A program made the translations under genes and the position numbers. A stretch of 64,000 bases of DNA from Pseudomonas sp. TH31 (GTDB lineage Bacteria; Pseudomonadota; Gammaproteobacteria; Pseudomonadales; Pseudomonadaceae): positions 124,001-188,000 of the forward strand of contig NZ_JAEKEZ010000023.1 in NCBI RefSeq assembly GCF_016650815.1. The letters run 5' to 3'. Under the pieces are notes generated by a model. The model ran no database searches. It saw nothing but the letters and a program-made list of their open reading frames with translations, and was not told the origin of the DNA. Of the stretch, positions 8,896 to 18,615 are shown in pieces; the first letter of the stretch is position 1; each line of letters begins with the position of its first letter.

Positions 8896-8942
8896 AAATG
8901 TGGGGCGGGTTCGCCTGCCCCCTCAACAACACTGCATAACTC

Positions 8943-9027
8943 CTGTAGGAGCTGCCGAAGGCTGCGATCTTTTGATCTTTCGTATCATGAACAAGATCAA
9001 AAGATCGCAGCCTTCGGCAGCTCCTAC
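8943..9027. repeat. REPIN between gcvP and sdaA
   Basis: Complete inverted pair of GTAGGAGCTGCCGAAGG arms around the spacer tttcgtatcatgaac, in the 185-bp gap between gcvP and sdaA, so inside the probable operon. Confidence 0.9.
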
Positions 9028-9080
9028 GGGAGTATCTCCCGTGATATTTGCGCCTATAACAAGAAACCGGAGAACCACTC

Positions 9081-10457
<1,377 letters not shown>

Positions 10458-10499
10458 TGCGCGCGCATTGGCATCTGCACACTTTTTCAGGAGCTGAAT

Positions 10500-11622
10500 A
10501 TGTCCACCGAACAATTGCTGAAAACCCCGCTGCATGCACTGCACATTGAACTCGGCGCGCGCATGGTGCCGTTCGCCGGCTACGACATGCCGGTGCAATA
10601 CCCGCTGGGCGTAATGAAAGAACACCAGCACACCCGTGATCAGGCCGGGCTGTTCGATGTCTCGCACATGGGCCAGATCCGCCTGACCGGCGCCAATGCC
10701 GCCAAGGCCCTGGAAACCCTGGTGCCAGTGGACATCATCGACCTGCCGGTGGGCATGCAGCGCTACGCAATGTTCACCAACGAGACCGGCGGCATCCTCG
10801 ACGACCTGATGGTCGCCAACCTCGGTAACGACGAACTGTTCCTGGTGGTCAACGCTGCCTGCAAGGACCAGGACCTGGCGCACCTGCGCAAGCACATCGG
10901 CGACCAGTGCAGCATCGAGCCACTGTTCGAAGAACGCGCGTTGCTGGCCCTGCAAGGCCCGGCAGCTGTGACGGTGCTTGCACGCCTGGCGCCGCAAGTG
11001 TCCAAGATGACCTTCATGCAGTTCGCCCGGTGAAACTGCTGGGCGTGGACTGCTTTGTCAGCCGTTCGGGCTACACCGGCGAAGACGGTTTCGAAATCTC
11101 CGTACCGGCCGCCAATGCCGAAGCCCTGGCACGCGCGCTGTTGGCCGAACCCGAAGTGGCGGCCATCGGTCTCGGCGCTCGAGACTCACTGCGCCTGGAA
11201 GCCGGCCTGTGCCTCTACGGCCACGACATGAATACCGAGACCACCCCGATCGAGGCAAGCCTGCTGTGGGCCATCTCCAAGCCGCGTCGTGCCGATGGCA
11301 CGCGGGCCGGCGGCTTCCGGGCGCTGAAACCGTATTCGCCCAACAACAAGGTGGTGTCAGCCACAAGCGTATTGGCCTGCTGCCGCAGGAACGCACGCCA
11401 GTGCGCGAAGGCGCAGAAATCGTCAACGAAGCTGGCGAGATCATCGGCAGCGTGTGCAGCGGTGGCTTCGGGCCGACCCTGGGTGGTCCTCTGGCCATGG
11501 GTTACGTCGACAGTGCTTACATCGCGATCGATACGCCGGTATGGGCCATTGTCCGTGGGAAAAAGGTGCCTTTGCTTGTAAGCAAAATGCCATTTGTTCC
11601 ACAACGCTACTATCGTGGCTGA
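10500..11622 (+). pseudogene. gcvT: aminomethyltransferase (T protein), two apparent frameshifts
   Basis: The T protein transfers the C1 unit to tetrahydrofolate and releases ammonia. The reading frame is broken twice. Frame one runs from ATG 10500 (MSTEQLLKTPLHALH) and meets a stop at 11031; homology continues one frame over with VKLLGVDCFVSRSGYTGEDG. A second shift near 11315-11321 moves from ...RADGTRAGGF to PGAETVFAQQQGG, then runs to TGA 11620. Each break is repaired by adding one base in a C/G run (11025-11030; 11315-11321), giving a 374-aa protein, the usual size. Everything else looks selected for function, so I favour sequencing error; if real, the operon would lack its T protein. 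Confidence 0.88.
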
Positions 11623-12014
11623 TTGACTGTTTCTATAAGTAACGCGGCTGCGTTAACAGTGCACTAATCTGTAACGCAACCGCCATAAAACAGTGCAGTC
11701 GTTCGATTATGAACTTTGCTTATAACGTTCGAAACCCATTGAACACCTTCATCGAATAAGCCCGCACTAGTGGACTGACTAATAGCCACCAACCCAGCAA
11801 AACCGGCCCCCTGACAGGGGCTTGTTTTTTATCGGCTAGTTGGCGTAGAGTTTGTTCACTGTGTTTGCATGGGTCGCTTGGAATCGTGACCTGGGCAGTA
11901 GCCTACAAGTTAGCTACATCCCGTTCGACGTCTTCTTACTTTCCTGCAACCAGCCCCAGTACTCTTTCATGAGAAGGAGGCTGTCATTAATTTTTGCGTC
12001 AAAGGAAATAAGAA
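11623..12014. other. intergenic region, gcvT to cold-shock gene
   Basis: No gene is apparent in these 392 bp. They hold a short inverted repeat TAACGC-ggct-GCGTTA shortly after gcvT, the terminator at 11805, and about 180 bp before the cold-shock gene likely to contain its promoter and a long leader. An AAGGAGG near 11974 precedes no convincing reading frame. Confidence 0.6.
11805..11832 (+). terminator. terminator after the gcv operon
   Basis: GCCCC ctgac GGGGC-type hairpin followed by TTGTTTTTTAT, 183 bp downstream of the gcvT stop. Confidence 0.75.
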
Positions 12015-12227
12015 ATGTCCCAACGTCAGAGCGGTACCGTCAAGTGGTTTAACGACGAGAAAGGTTTTGGTTTTATCACTCCAGAAAGCGGTCCGGATCT
12101 GTTCGTGCATTTCCGCGCTATTCAGGGCAACGGCTTCAAGAGCCTGAAAGAAGGCCAGAAAGTGACTTTCGTTGCTGTGCAAGGCCAGAAAGGCATGCAG
12201 GCTGACGAAGTACAAGCAGAAGCCTAA
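12015..12227 (+). CDS. cold-shock domain protein (CspA family)
   Basis: 70 aa, the standard single cold-shock domain. It begins MSQRQSGTVKWFNDEKGFGF, with both RNA-binding motifs KGFGFI and LFVHF visible. Such proteins bind single-stranded RNA or DNA and melt RNA structure. AAAGGAAAT precedes the ATG. It is a lone gene with its own terminator at 12240. Pseudomonas carries several paralogues and I cannot tell which one this is. Confidence 0.95.
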   Translation: MSQRQSGTVKWFNDEKGFGFITPESGPDLFVHFRAIQGNGFKSLKEGQKVTFVAVQGQKGMQADEVQAEA

Positions 12228-12239
12228 CCTTCTGTAACG

Positions 12240-12274
12240 AAAAAGCCCCTGATGCTGACATCAGGGGCTTTTTT
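12240..12274. terminator. terminator after the cold-shock gene
   Basis: AAAAGCCCCTGATG ctga CATCAGGGGCTTTTTT: a strong symmetric hairpin with an A-run on the left and a T-run on the right. Confidence 0.92.
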
Positions 12275-12323
12275 GTGCGCGTAAATCCGTAAAATGGCTT
12301 TCTTTTTTCGCCCAGAGGCTGCC

Positions 12324-12812
12324 ATGTCGAAACACCTGCTCAACCCCCAGGGCGACTTTCCCGCCGCTACCTTGGGCCGTCGCCTGGCAGCGATGTTCTA
12401 TGACTTTCTGTTGTGCACGGCCCTGCTGATCGTCACCAGTGGCCTCTACAAGATGATCCAGATGGCGATCATCGGCGAAGACAAAATGCGCACACTGACA
12501 GAAGCCGGCGCACTGGACGGCGATCCATTGCTGTCGACCGTGCTGTTTTTCGTGCTATTCGGTTTCTTCGCCAAATTCTGGACCTGGTCCGGCCAGACCC
12601 TGGGCATGCAGGTGTGGTGCATCCGCGTGCAAAACGCCGACGGCTCGTCCATCAGCCTGTGGCAGGCGTTGCTGCGGTTTGTGGTGTCGATTGCGTCCTG
12701 GCTATGCGCGGGCCTGGGGTTCATCTGGCCGCTGTTCGACAAACAGAAACGCAGCTGGCATGACATGTATTCCAATACCCAGCTCGTACGTATTCCAAAG
12801 AAACAAAAGTAG
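12324..12812 (+). CDS. RDD family inner-membrane protein
   Basis: 162 aa with three likely membrane segments (about residues 20-40, 70-90 and 115-140). The N-terminal LGRRLAAMFYDFLL holds the Arg and Asp of the RDD signature, and the C-terminus KRSWHDMYSNTQLV is typical of the domain's end. I chose ATG 12324 because GAGG lies just upstream; an earlier ATG at 12294 overlaps the terminator. The function of small stand-alone RDD proteins is unknown. The gene is single, with a REPIN after it. Confidence 0.85.
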   Translation: MSKHLLNPQGDFPAATLGRRLAAMFYDFLLCTALLIVTSGLYKMIQMAIIGEDKMRTLTEAGALDGDPLLSTVLFFVLFGFFAKFWTWSGQTLGMQVWCIRVQNADGSSISLWQALLRFVVSIASWLCAGLGFIWPLFDKQKRSWHDMYSNTQLVRIPKKQK

Positions 12813-12823
12813 CGCCCCAAAAA

Positions 12824-12887
12824 AAGATCGCAGCCTTCGGCAGCGCCCACAGGCGCGTAGGAGCTGCCGAAGGCTGCGATCTTTTGA
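12824..12887. repeat. REPIN (GTAGGAGCTGCC family)
   Basis: Short inverted pair of REP arms with only about 16 bp between them; the first arm ends CAGCGCCCAC rather than CAGCTCCTAC. Confidence 0.85.
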
Positions 12888-12922
12888 TCTTGCCTTCTAA
12901 TCTTATCGTTTGATCTTGCTCT

Positions 12923-13980
12923 TTAAGCGTTACCCGCCAACTTCATCCGCGCCGCCTGAGTAAAGTCCAGCATCCGCTTCAACGGCCGGATCGCCTGCGG
13001 AATCAATGCCGGATCCACAAAGATCTCGTTCGTCCCTTCCTTCAAGCTCTTCAGCGTCCGCTCAAGGGTGTTCATCGCCATCCACGGGCAGTGTGCGCAA
13101 CTGCGGCACGCTGCGCCGTTACCGGCCGTTGGAGCCTCGATGAAGACCTTGTCCGGGCACAGCTGCTGCATTTTGTAGAAGATGCCGCGGTCGGTGGCAA
13201 CGATGAAGGTCTTGTTCGGCAGGCTTTGCGCCGCTGCGATCAACTGACTGGTGGAACCGACGGCATCCGCCAGTTCGATCACCGAGGTCGGCGACTCCGG
13301 ATGCACCAGAATGGCCGCGTCCGGGTACAGCGCCTTCATGTCCTCAAGCTGCTTGGATTTGAACTCCTCGTGAACAATGCAGGCACCGTCCCACAGCAGC
13401 ATGTCTGCGCCGGTCTTGCGCTGGATGTACGTACCCAGGTGCTTGTCCGGGCCCCAGATGATGGTCTCGCCGTTATCCATCAGGCTTTCGACAATCTCCA
13501 GCGCGCAGCTTGAAGTCACCACCCAGTCAGCCCGGCTTTGACCGCCGCCGAGGTGTTGGCATACACCACCACCGTACGTTCCGGGTGCTGATCGCAGAAC
13601 GCCGAGAACTCGTCCACCGGGCAACCCAGGTCCAGCGAACAAGTCGCGTCCAGGGTCGGCATCAGCACACGTTTTTCGGGATTGAGGATCTTCGCGGTTT
13701 CGCCCATGAACTTCACACCGGCGACCACTACAGTCTTGGCCGGGTGGGCATTGCCGAAGCGCGCCATTTCAAGGGAGTCAGAAACGCAGCCACCGGTTTC
13801 TTCGGCCAGGGCCTGAATCACCGGATCGCAATAGAAGTGGGCAACCAGCACCGCGTCCTGAGCCTTGAGCTCGGCAGCAATGGCAGCGCGGTAATAAGCC
13901 TCTTCCTCGACCGTCAGCGGCTTGGGCTGCTTGGCGTCGAGGTGAGCTTGAACCAGTAGGCGTTCAGAAATTTGCGTCAT
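12923..13980 (-). pseudogene. nadA: quinolinate synthase, apparent frameshift
   Basis: NadA condenses iminoaspartate with dihydroxyacetone phosphate to quinolinate for NAD synthesis, using a 4Fe-4S cluster. The N-terminal part (ATG 13980, MTQISERLLVQAHL, with HFYCDPVIQ and GGCVSDSLEMARF) ends early after ...AVKAGLTGW. The rest continues one frame over with ADWVVTSSCALEIV and ends CRSCAHCPWMAMN... to the stop at 12923. Adding one base at 13531-13535 (CCCGG to CCCGGG) restores KARADWVV and a 352-aa protein, the usual size. NadA is needed for de novo NAD synthesis, so a sequencing error is more likely than decay. Confidence 0.9.
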
Positions 13981-14001
13981 GATCGCAAGACCTGCGGGCG
14001 C

Positions 14002-14023
14002 TTTCGCGCGAAAGTCGAGTATA
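14002..14023 (-). promoter_or_regulatory. possible nadA promoter -10 and adjoining palindrome
   Basis: Reading toward nadA, TATACT (14018-14023) is followed by the 12-bp perfect palindrome TTTCGCGCGAAA (14002-14013), 22 bp before the ATG. No good -35 is visible. The palindrome could be an operator or an RNA hairpin. Confidence 0.35.
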
Positions 14024-14186
14024 CACCCGGCTCCGGACCCTTAAGGGCACCGCCGGGAGAGTGAGTATTCATCAGGCACAGCGTTGAAGCTGGGCAAGGC
14101 TACAGAATATCCCGGTGATGCAAAAGATGATTCTGACCTGCGTCAGGCAGTGCAACCCCGAACTTGAGCAAGCTCAAATCGAAGAC

Positions 14187-14235
14187 AAAAAAAAACCCGG
14201 AAATCCTCACTTTCGTGGGCCTTCCGGATTTTCTA
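14187..14235 (-). terminator. terminator downstream of tRNA-Lys
   Basis: On the minus strand, CCGGAA...TTCCGG forms a stem followed by GGTTTTTTTTT. It lies just past the tRNA 3' end. Confidence 0.75.
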
Positions 14236-14249
14236 AACTGCTATAAAAA

Positions 14250-14325
14250 TGGTGGGTCGTGTGGGATTCGAACCTACGACCAATTGGTTAAAAGCCAACT
14301 GCTCTACCAACTGAGCTAACGACCC
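14250..14325 (-). tRNA. tRNA-Lys (anticodon TTT)
   Basis: 76 nt. On the minus strand it begins GGGTCGTTAGCTCAG and contains the anticodon loop CTTTTAA (anticodon TTT), the T-arm GGTTCGAATCC and an encoded CCA end (14250-14252). The acceptor arms GGGTCGT and ACGACCC pair perfectly. It lies 63 bp downstream of queC. Confidence 0.96.
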
Positions 14326-14388
14326 GCTTCGTGGTGGTGCGTATAATACTGATTTTTAAGGACTATTCAACACCTAATGTGAAATAAA

Positions 14389-15081
14389 TCAGAAATAAGG
14401 TGTTGGATCACTGATTCCGGCTGCGGCGAAGCCTTCTGCACGCAGGCGGCAGCTGTCGCATTTGCCGCACGCGTAGCCTTTATCGTCGGCCTGGTAGCAG
14501 GAAACGGTCAGCCCGTAATCGACGCCCAGCTTCACGCCCGCCTGGACGATCTGCGCCTTGCTCATGTTTTGCAGCGGGGCCTGGAAACGGAAACCGTTGC
14601 CTTCGACACCGGCCTTGGTCGCCAGATTGGCCATGCGCTCGAAGGACTCGATGAATTCGGGACGGCAATCCGGGTAGCCGGAGTAGTCCACGGCGTTTAC
14701 ACCGATAAAGATGTCGCGGGCGCCGAGCACTTCAGCCCAGCCCAACGCAAGGGACAGAAACACGGTATTGCGTGCCGGCACGTACGTCACCGGGATACCT
14801 TCACCCAGGGTTTCCGGGATATCGATGCTGCTGTCGGTGAGCGCAGAACCACCAATGCCATTGAGGTTAATACCCACCACCTTGTGTTCGACCACACCCA
14901 AATCACGGGCAACGCGTGCAGCAGCATGCAACTCGGCATGGGAGCGCTGACCGTAGTCGAAGCTCATGGTGTAACAGGCGTAGCCTTCAGCGCGGGCCAT
15001 GGCCACGACCGTCGCCGAGTCCAGGCCGCCGGACAGGAGGATCACGGCACGTTTTTCGGTAGTGTTCAGTTGTTCAGTCAT
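14389..15081 (-). CDS. queC: 7-cyano-7-deazaguanine synthase
   Basis: 230 aa. QueC makes preQ0 from 7-carboxy-7-deazaguanine and ammonia using ATP, in queuosine tRNA modification. The PP-loop ATP site is AVILLSGGLDSATVV near the N-terminus; the zinc-binding Cys set is at the C-terminus (CYQADDKGYACGKCDSC). ATG 15081 is chosen because homology begins there; the frame is open further upstream but overlaps queE. It starts 1 nt after the queE stop. Confidence 0.96.
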   Translation of the reverse strand: MTEQLNTTEKRAVILLSGGLDSATVVAMARAEGYACYTMSFDYGQRSHAELHAAARVARDLGVVEHKVVGINLNGIGGSALTDSSIDIPETLGEGIPVTYVPARNTVFLSLALGWAEVLGARDIFIGVNAVDYSGYPDCRPEFIESFERMANLATKAGVEGNGFRFQAPLQNMSKAQIVQAGVKLGVDYGLTVSCYQADDKGYACGKCDSCRLRAEGFAAAGISDPTPYF

Positions 15082-15082
15082 A

Positions 15083-15730
15083 TCAGCGCCCCGGCTCGTC
15101 ATTCCAAAGATATTTATGCAGCTGCAACTGCAGACGCACGGGCAGATTGTCCGCCACCACCCAGTCAGCCAGGTCTCGTGCATTAAGATCATGGTGGCTT
15201 GGCGAGAACAGGACTTCGCCGGCTCGTCGATCCAGACCGTACTGGATCAGCTTGGACACGGCCCAGTCGTAGTCTTCCCGCGAGCAGATGACAAACTTCA
15301 CCTGGTCGTTGGGCGTCAGCAGTTCGATGTTCTCGTAGCGGTTGCGGTGCACTTCTTTCGAACCCGGTGTTTTCAGGTCGACAACGCGACTGACTCGGGA
15401 ATCTACTGCCGAGATGTCGAGAGCACCACTGGTTTCCAGTGACACTTCGTAACCGGCGTCGCACAACTGCTTGAGCAATGGGATGGCATTGGGTTGCGCC
15501 AACGGTTCGCCACCGGTGACGCACACATAACGCGGACGAAAACCGGCCACTTGCTCGAGGATATCGTCGAGGGGGCGAATGGTGCCACCCGTGAACGCGT
15601 AGGCACTGTCGCAGTATTGGCAACGCAATGGGCAACCGGTCAGGCGCACAAAAACAGTGGGCAGCCCGGCAGTCCGCGTTTCACCCTGCAACGAGTAAAA
15701 AACTTCGGTGATTCTCAATGTGTCTTGCAT
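15083..15730 (-). CDS. queE: 7-carboxy-7-deazaguanine synthase (radical SAM)
   Basis: 215 aa. QueE is a radical-SAM enzyme that converts 6-carboxytetrahydropterin to 7-carboxy-7-deazaguanine for queuosine. The cluster motif CPLRCQYC (CxxxCxxC) is at about residues 31-38, followed by CVTGGEPL. I prefer ATG 15730 (MQDTLRITEVFYSLQGE) over 15739 since the family begins there. It pairs with queC and follows cpoB, with a terminator between them. Confidence 0.95.
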   Translation of the reverse strand: MQDTLRITEVFYSLQGETRTAGLPTVFVRLTGCPLRCQYCDSAYAFTGGTIRPLDDILEQVAGFRPRYVCVTGGEPLAQPNAIPLLKQLCDAGYEVSLETSGALDISAVDSRVSRVVDLKTPGSKEVHRNRYENIELLTPNDQVKFVICSREDYDWAVSKLIQYGLDRRAGEVLFSPSHHDLNARDLADWVVADNLPVRLQLQLHKYLWNDEPGR

Positions 15731-15848
15731 AGTCGCCACGGGCGTAACAGCTAAACAGGCTGTCCGCCTCCGTCAGGCTCTTCAAGGAACCCCGCCAATG
15801 CGCGAATCCCAAAAAGCGTGTTTCAGAAAAAGGGCGTGAATTCTAACG

Positions 15849-15875
15849 AAAAAACCCGCGACTGGCGCGGGTTTC
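15849..15875 (-). terminator. terminator of the tol-pal operon
   Basis: On the minus strand, CCCGCGCCAGTCGCGGG is followed by TTTTTTCG, 37 bp after the cpoB stop. It separates the tol-pal genes from queE. Confidence 0.88.
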
Positions 15876-15911
15876 TTCAAAACGGTGCTCTATACCTACA
15901 AGCTTGGAGCC

Positions 15912-16757
15912 TTACATGCGTTGCAGATCGCGTTGCGCCAGCTGAGCGGCGGAAGTGCCCGGATATTGGGACACCACCTGCTGCAGAATGCCTTTTACCT
16001 TGTCGGTGTGACCCAGGCGGCGCTCTACATCAGCGAGCTTGTACAGCGAATCAGGCACTTTGGCGTGCTTGGGGTACAGCTGCGAAACCTTGGCAAACGC
16101 CTGACCTGCACCTTGCAGATCGCCTTTGGCCAAATTGACTTCGCCCAACCAGTATTGGGCATTGCCCGCATACTGGCTGTTCGGGTACTTGCGCAGGAAA
16201 GCGGCGAAAGCCTGGCTGGCCTTGTCGAAATCCTTCGCCTTGATCAAGTCGAAGGCTGCATCGTAATACAGCTTTTCCTTCGCCGGATCACCCGGTTCAC
16301 TGCTGGCGGCAGGGGCTTGAGCGGCGACCGCTCCCGCACCAGCGCCTGCAGCGGCTGCTGCACCGGGGGCATTCAAATTGCCACCGGTGGAAGAATTATC
16401 AGGAGTCGCGGCTGGTGCAACGCCGGTTCCTATGCGCCGATCAAGGTCCTGGTATCGCTCCAGGTTCTCTTGTTTCATGCGCGCTACATCATTTTGCAGA
16501 ACTTCGATCACACCCTGTTGGCGTGAGATCTGCTCCTGCATGGATTGCAGTTGGTTGAACAGCTCGCCCTGTGCCGAGACAGGGGCCGAAACCCCTCCCC
16601 CGGCATAGGCGCCGTTCGTACCGTAACCCGCAGGCGGATAACTGCTCCCGCTATTGTTATAACCGGAGTTGTCATCGACCACAGGAACCGCAGCCCACAC
16701 CGCAAGCGGTGCGAGGCTGAGAGCCAAAACAGTTACAGCACGACGGCACGTTCGCAT
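15912..16757 (-). CDS. cpoB: cell division coordinator CpoB (YbgF)
   Basis: 281 aa. Periplasmic partner of TolA and of peptidoglycan synthases that links outer-membrane constriction to wall synthesis. A signal peptide (MRTCRRAVTVLALSLAPLAVWA) is followed by a linker rich in Gly, Ser and Tyr, a coiled-coil trimerisation segment (about 60-105), an Ala-rich linker and C-terminal TPR repeats (YDAAFDLIKAKDFDKA, YAGNAQYWLGEVNLAKGD). It begins 6 bp after pal and ends the tol-pal operon. Confidence 0.95.
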   Translation of the reverse strand: MRTCRRAVTVLALSLAPLAVWAAVPVVDDNSGYNNSGSSYPPAGYGTNGAYAGGGVSAPVSAQGELFNQLQSMQEQISRQQGVIEVLQNDVARMKQENLERYQDLDRRIGTGVAPAATPDNSSTGGNLNAPGAAAAAGAGAGAVAAQAPAASSEPGDPAKEKLYYDAAFDLIKAKDFDKASQAFAAFLRKYPNSQYAGNAQYWLGEVNLAKGDLQGAGQAFAKVSQLYPKHAKVPDSLYKLADVERRLGHTDKVKGILQQVVSQYPGTSAAQLAQRDLQRM

Positions 16758-16763
16758 GACGAA

Positions 16764-17261
16764 TTACTTACGCAGTTCGACGCGACGGTTTTGAGCCCAG
16801 GACTGCTCGTCGTTGCCGGTAGCAACTGGACGCTCTTCGCCGTAGGAAACCAGTTCCAGCTGAGCTGGGGAAACACCTTGCAGTACCAGGTAGCGCTGAA
16901 CGGCTTTCGCACGACGCTCGCCCAGTGCCATGTTGTACTCACGAGTACCACGTTCGTCGGTGTTGCCTTCCAGAACAACGCGAGCGCCGTTTGCTTTCAG
17001 GTCTTTAGCGTGAACATCCAGAGCGCGCATGGCTTCTGGCTTCAGGTCCGAGCTATCGTATTCGAAGTAGAAAGTGGTGATTGCGCGCAGAGCAGCTTCT
17101 TCGCTCAGGGAGCCGTCAACTGCACCAGTGTTAGCGCCGTAACCAGCGTTTGGATCAACAGCGCCTTCACCGGCATTGTCGCCGCCTTTGGACGAGCAAC
17201 CTACAGCTACAGCCATGGCCAGAGCCAGCGCAGCAAATTTACCAAACTTCAGCATTTCCAT
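16764..17261 (-). CDS. pal: peptidoglycan-associated lipoprotein Pal (OprL)
   Basis: 165 aa. Outer-membrane lipoprotein that binds peptidoglycan and TolB. The lipobox AVGCSS is near residue 22; the OmpA-like domain has GNTDERGTREYN, where most homologues read GHTDERG, and ends ...RRVELRK. AGGAG is 7 nt before the first ATG; a second ATG two codons on is possible. It lies 52 bp after tolB. Confidence 0.97.
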   Translation of the reverse strand: MEMLKFGKFAALALAMAVAVGCSSKGGDNAGEGAVDPNAGYGANTGAVDGSLSEEAALRAITTFYFEYDSSDLKPEAMRALDVHAKDLKANGARVVLEGNTDERGTREYNMALGERRAKAVQRYLVLQGVSPAQLELVSYGEERPVATGNDEQSWAQNRRVELRK

Positions 17262-17313
17262 CGTGAAACTCCTAATGAACCCCAGTGTGTTAAGTAAAGC
17301 GTGTAGCGCCGCG

Positions 17314-18615
17314 TCAGTTCAGGTAAGGGGACCAGGAAGGTTCTCTGACTTCGCCTTGTGCGGTAGGAAGCGGGAGCCTTACGCGTCCATTAATGGACAC
17401 GAGCATCAAGACTCCCCGGCCCTGCTGGCGGGTGGCGTAGATTACCATGGTGCCGTTGGGCGCAACAGTAGGCGACTCGTCCAGAGTGCTATCAGTGAGG
17501 ATTTTTACGCTTCCGCGCTGCAAATCCTGGGCCGCCACCTTGAAATTAGTGAAGCCATCCTGGCGGTGAATCATCACCAGGGTCTTTTCATCAGCCGAAA
17601 GCTTGGGGTTGGCGTTGTAGTTACCAATGAAGGTCACACGTTCCGCACCGCCACCACCGACGCTGGTTTTGTAGATTTGCGGCTTGCCGCCACGGTCGGA
17701 GGTGAAGTAGATGGTCGAACCATCCTTACCCCAGAACGGTTCGGTGTTGATGCCGGGACCGTTGGTTACACGCGAGATCTGACGCGAACCCAGGTTCATC
17801 ACGTAGATGTCCGGGTTACCGTCTTTCGACAATACGAATGCCAGGCGATTGCCATCTGGTGACCAGGCTGGCGCGCCATTGAGGCCTTCGAAGTTGGTGA
17901 TCTGCTCACGGCGACCGGTGTCGATGTTCTGCATGAAGATACGCGGACGCTTCTGCTCGAACGAGACATAAGCGATGCGCTTGCCATCCGGTGCGAAACG
18001 CGGCGACAGGATTGGCTCGCGCGATTGCAGCAGGGTCACGGCGCGGGCACCGTCATAGTCCGAACGTTGCAGTGTGTAGCGCGTGTTCTTCTCGGAGAAA
18101 CGCTCGGCTGTCACGTACAGCAGGCGTGTCGAGAACGCACCTTTGATACCGGTGAGTTTTTCGAACGACTGGTCAGCGATGTAGTGCGCCATGTCGCGCA
18201 GTTGATCGACGCTGCCCGACACGCTGCCGGTCAGCACTTGCTGCTCGGTGGCGACGTTGAACAATGCGTACTGAACCTGCAGGCGACCGCCCGCCGGAAC
18301 AATGCTGCCGACCATGATGTACTGGGCGCTGATCGCCTTCCAGTCACGGAAAATGATTTCGCTGGCCTGGCTCGGCTGGCTGATCATCTGCTGCTTTGGA
18401 ATCGGCGAGTAATAGCCCGAGTTGCGCAGGTCATTACCAATGATTTCAGCCATGTCGTCCGGCAGGACAGTGCCGCCCTGGAAGCCGAACGGCACTACCG
18501 CAATCGGGGTAGCCCGATCACTGCCGCTGGTAACCAGAATGTTTTTTTCGTCTGCTACCGCCATCCCTGCCAGGCAGCAGATAACGACAAGCATTCCTCG
18601 AAGAAGGTTTCTCAC
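17314..18615 (-). CDS. tolB: Tol-Pal system protein TolB
   Basis: 433 aa. Periplasmic protein with an N-terminal domain and a six-bladed beta-propeller that binds Pal. The signal peptide is MRNLLRGMLVVICCLAGMAVA; propeller repeats of the type PAWSPDGNRLAFV and PRFAPDGKRIAYV are visible. The start codon is GTG, overlapping the tolA stop by 4 nt (GTGA), a sign of translational coupling. Confidence 0.96.
   Translation of the reverse strand: MRNLLRGMLVVICCLAGMAVADEKNILVTSGSDRATPIAVVPFGFQGGTVLPDDMAEIIGNDLRNSGYYSPIPKQQMISQPSQASEIIFRDWKAISAQYIMVGSIVPAGGRLQVQYALFNVATEQQVLTGSVSGSVDQLRDMAHYIADQSFEKLTGIKGAFSTRLLYVTAERFSEKNTRYTLQRSDYDGARAVTLLQSREPILSPRFAPDGKRIAYVSFEQKRPRIFMQNIDTGRREQITNFEGLNGAPAWSPDGNRLAFVLSKDGNPDIYVMNLGSRQISRVTNGPGINTEPFWGKDGSTIYFTSDRGGKPQIYKTSVGGGGAERVTFIGNYNANPKLSADEKTLVMIHRQDGFTNFKVAAQDLQRGSVKILTDSTLDESPTVAPNGTMVIYATRQQGRGVLMLVSINGRVRLPLPTAQGEVREPSWSPYLN

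Noticed and set aside
11640..11660. Inverted repeat TAACGC-ggct-GCGTTA after gcvT
   Set aside because: Short stem, no T-run and no nearby promoter; too weak to call an operator or terminator.
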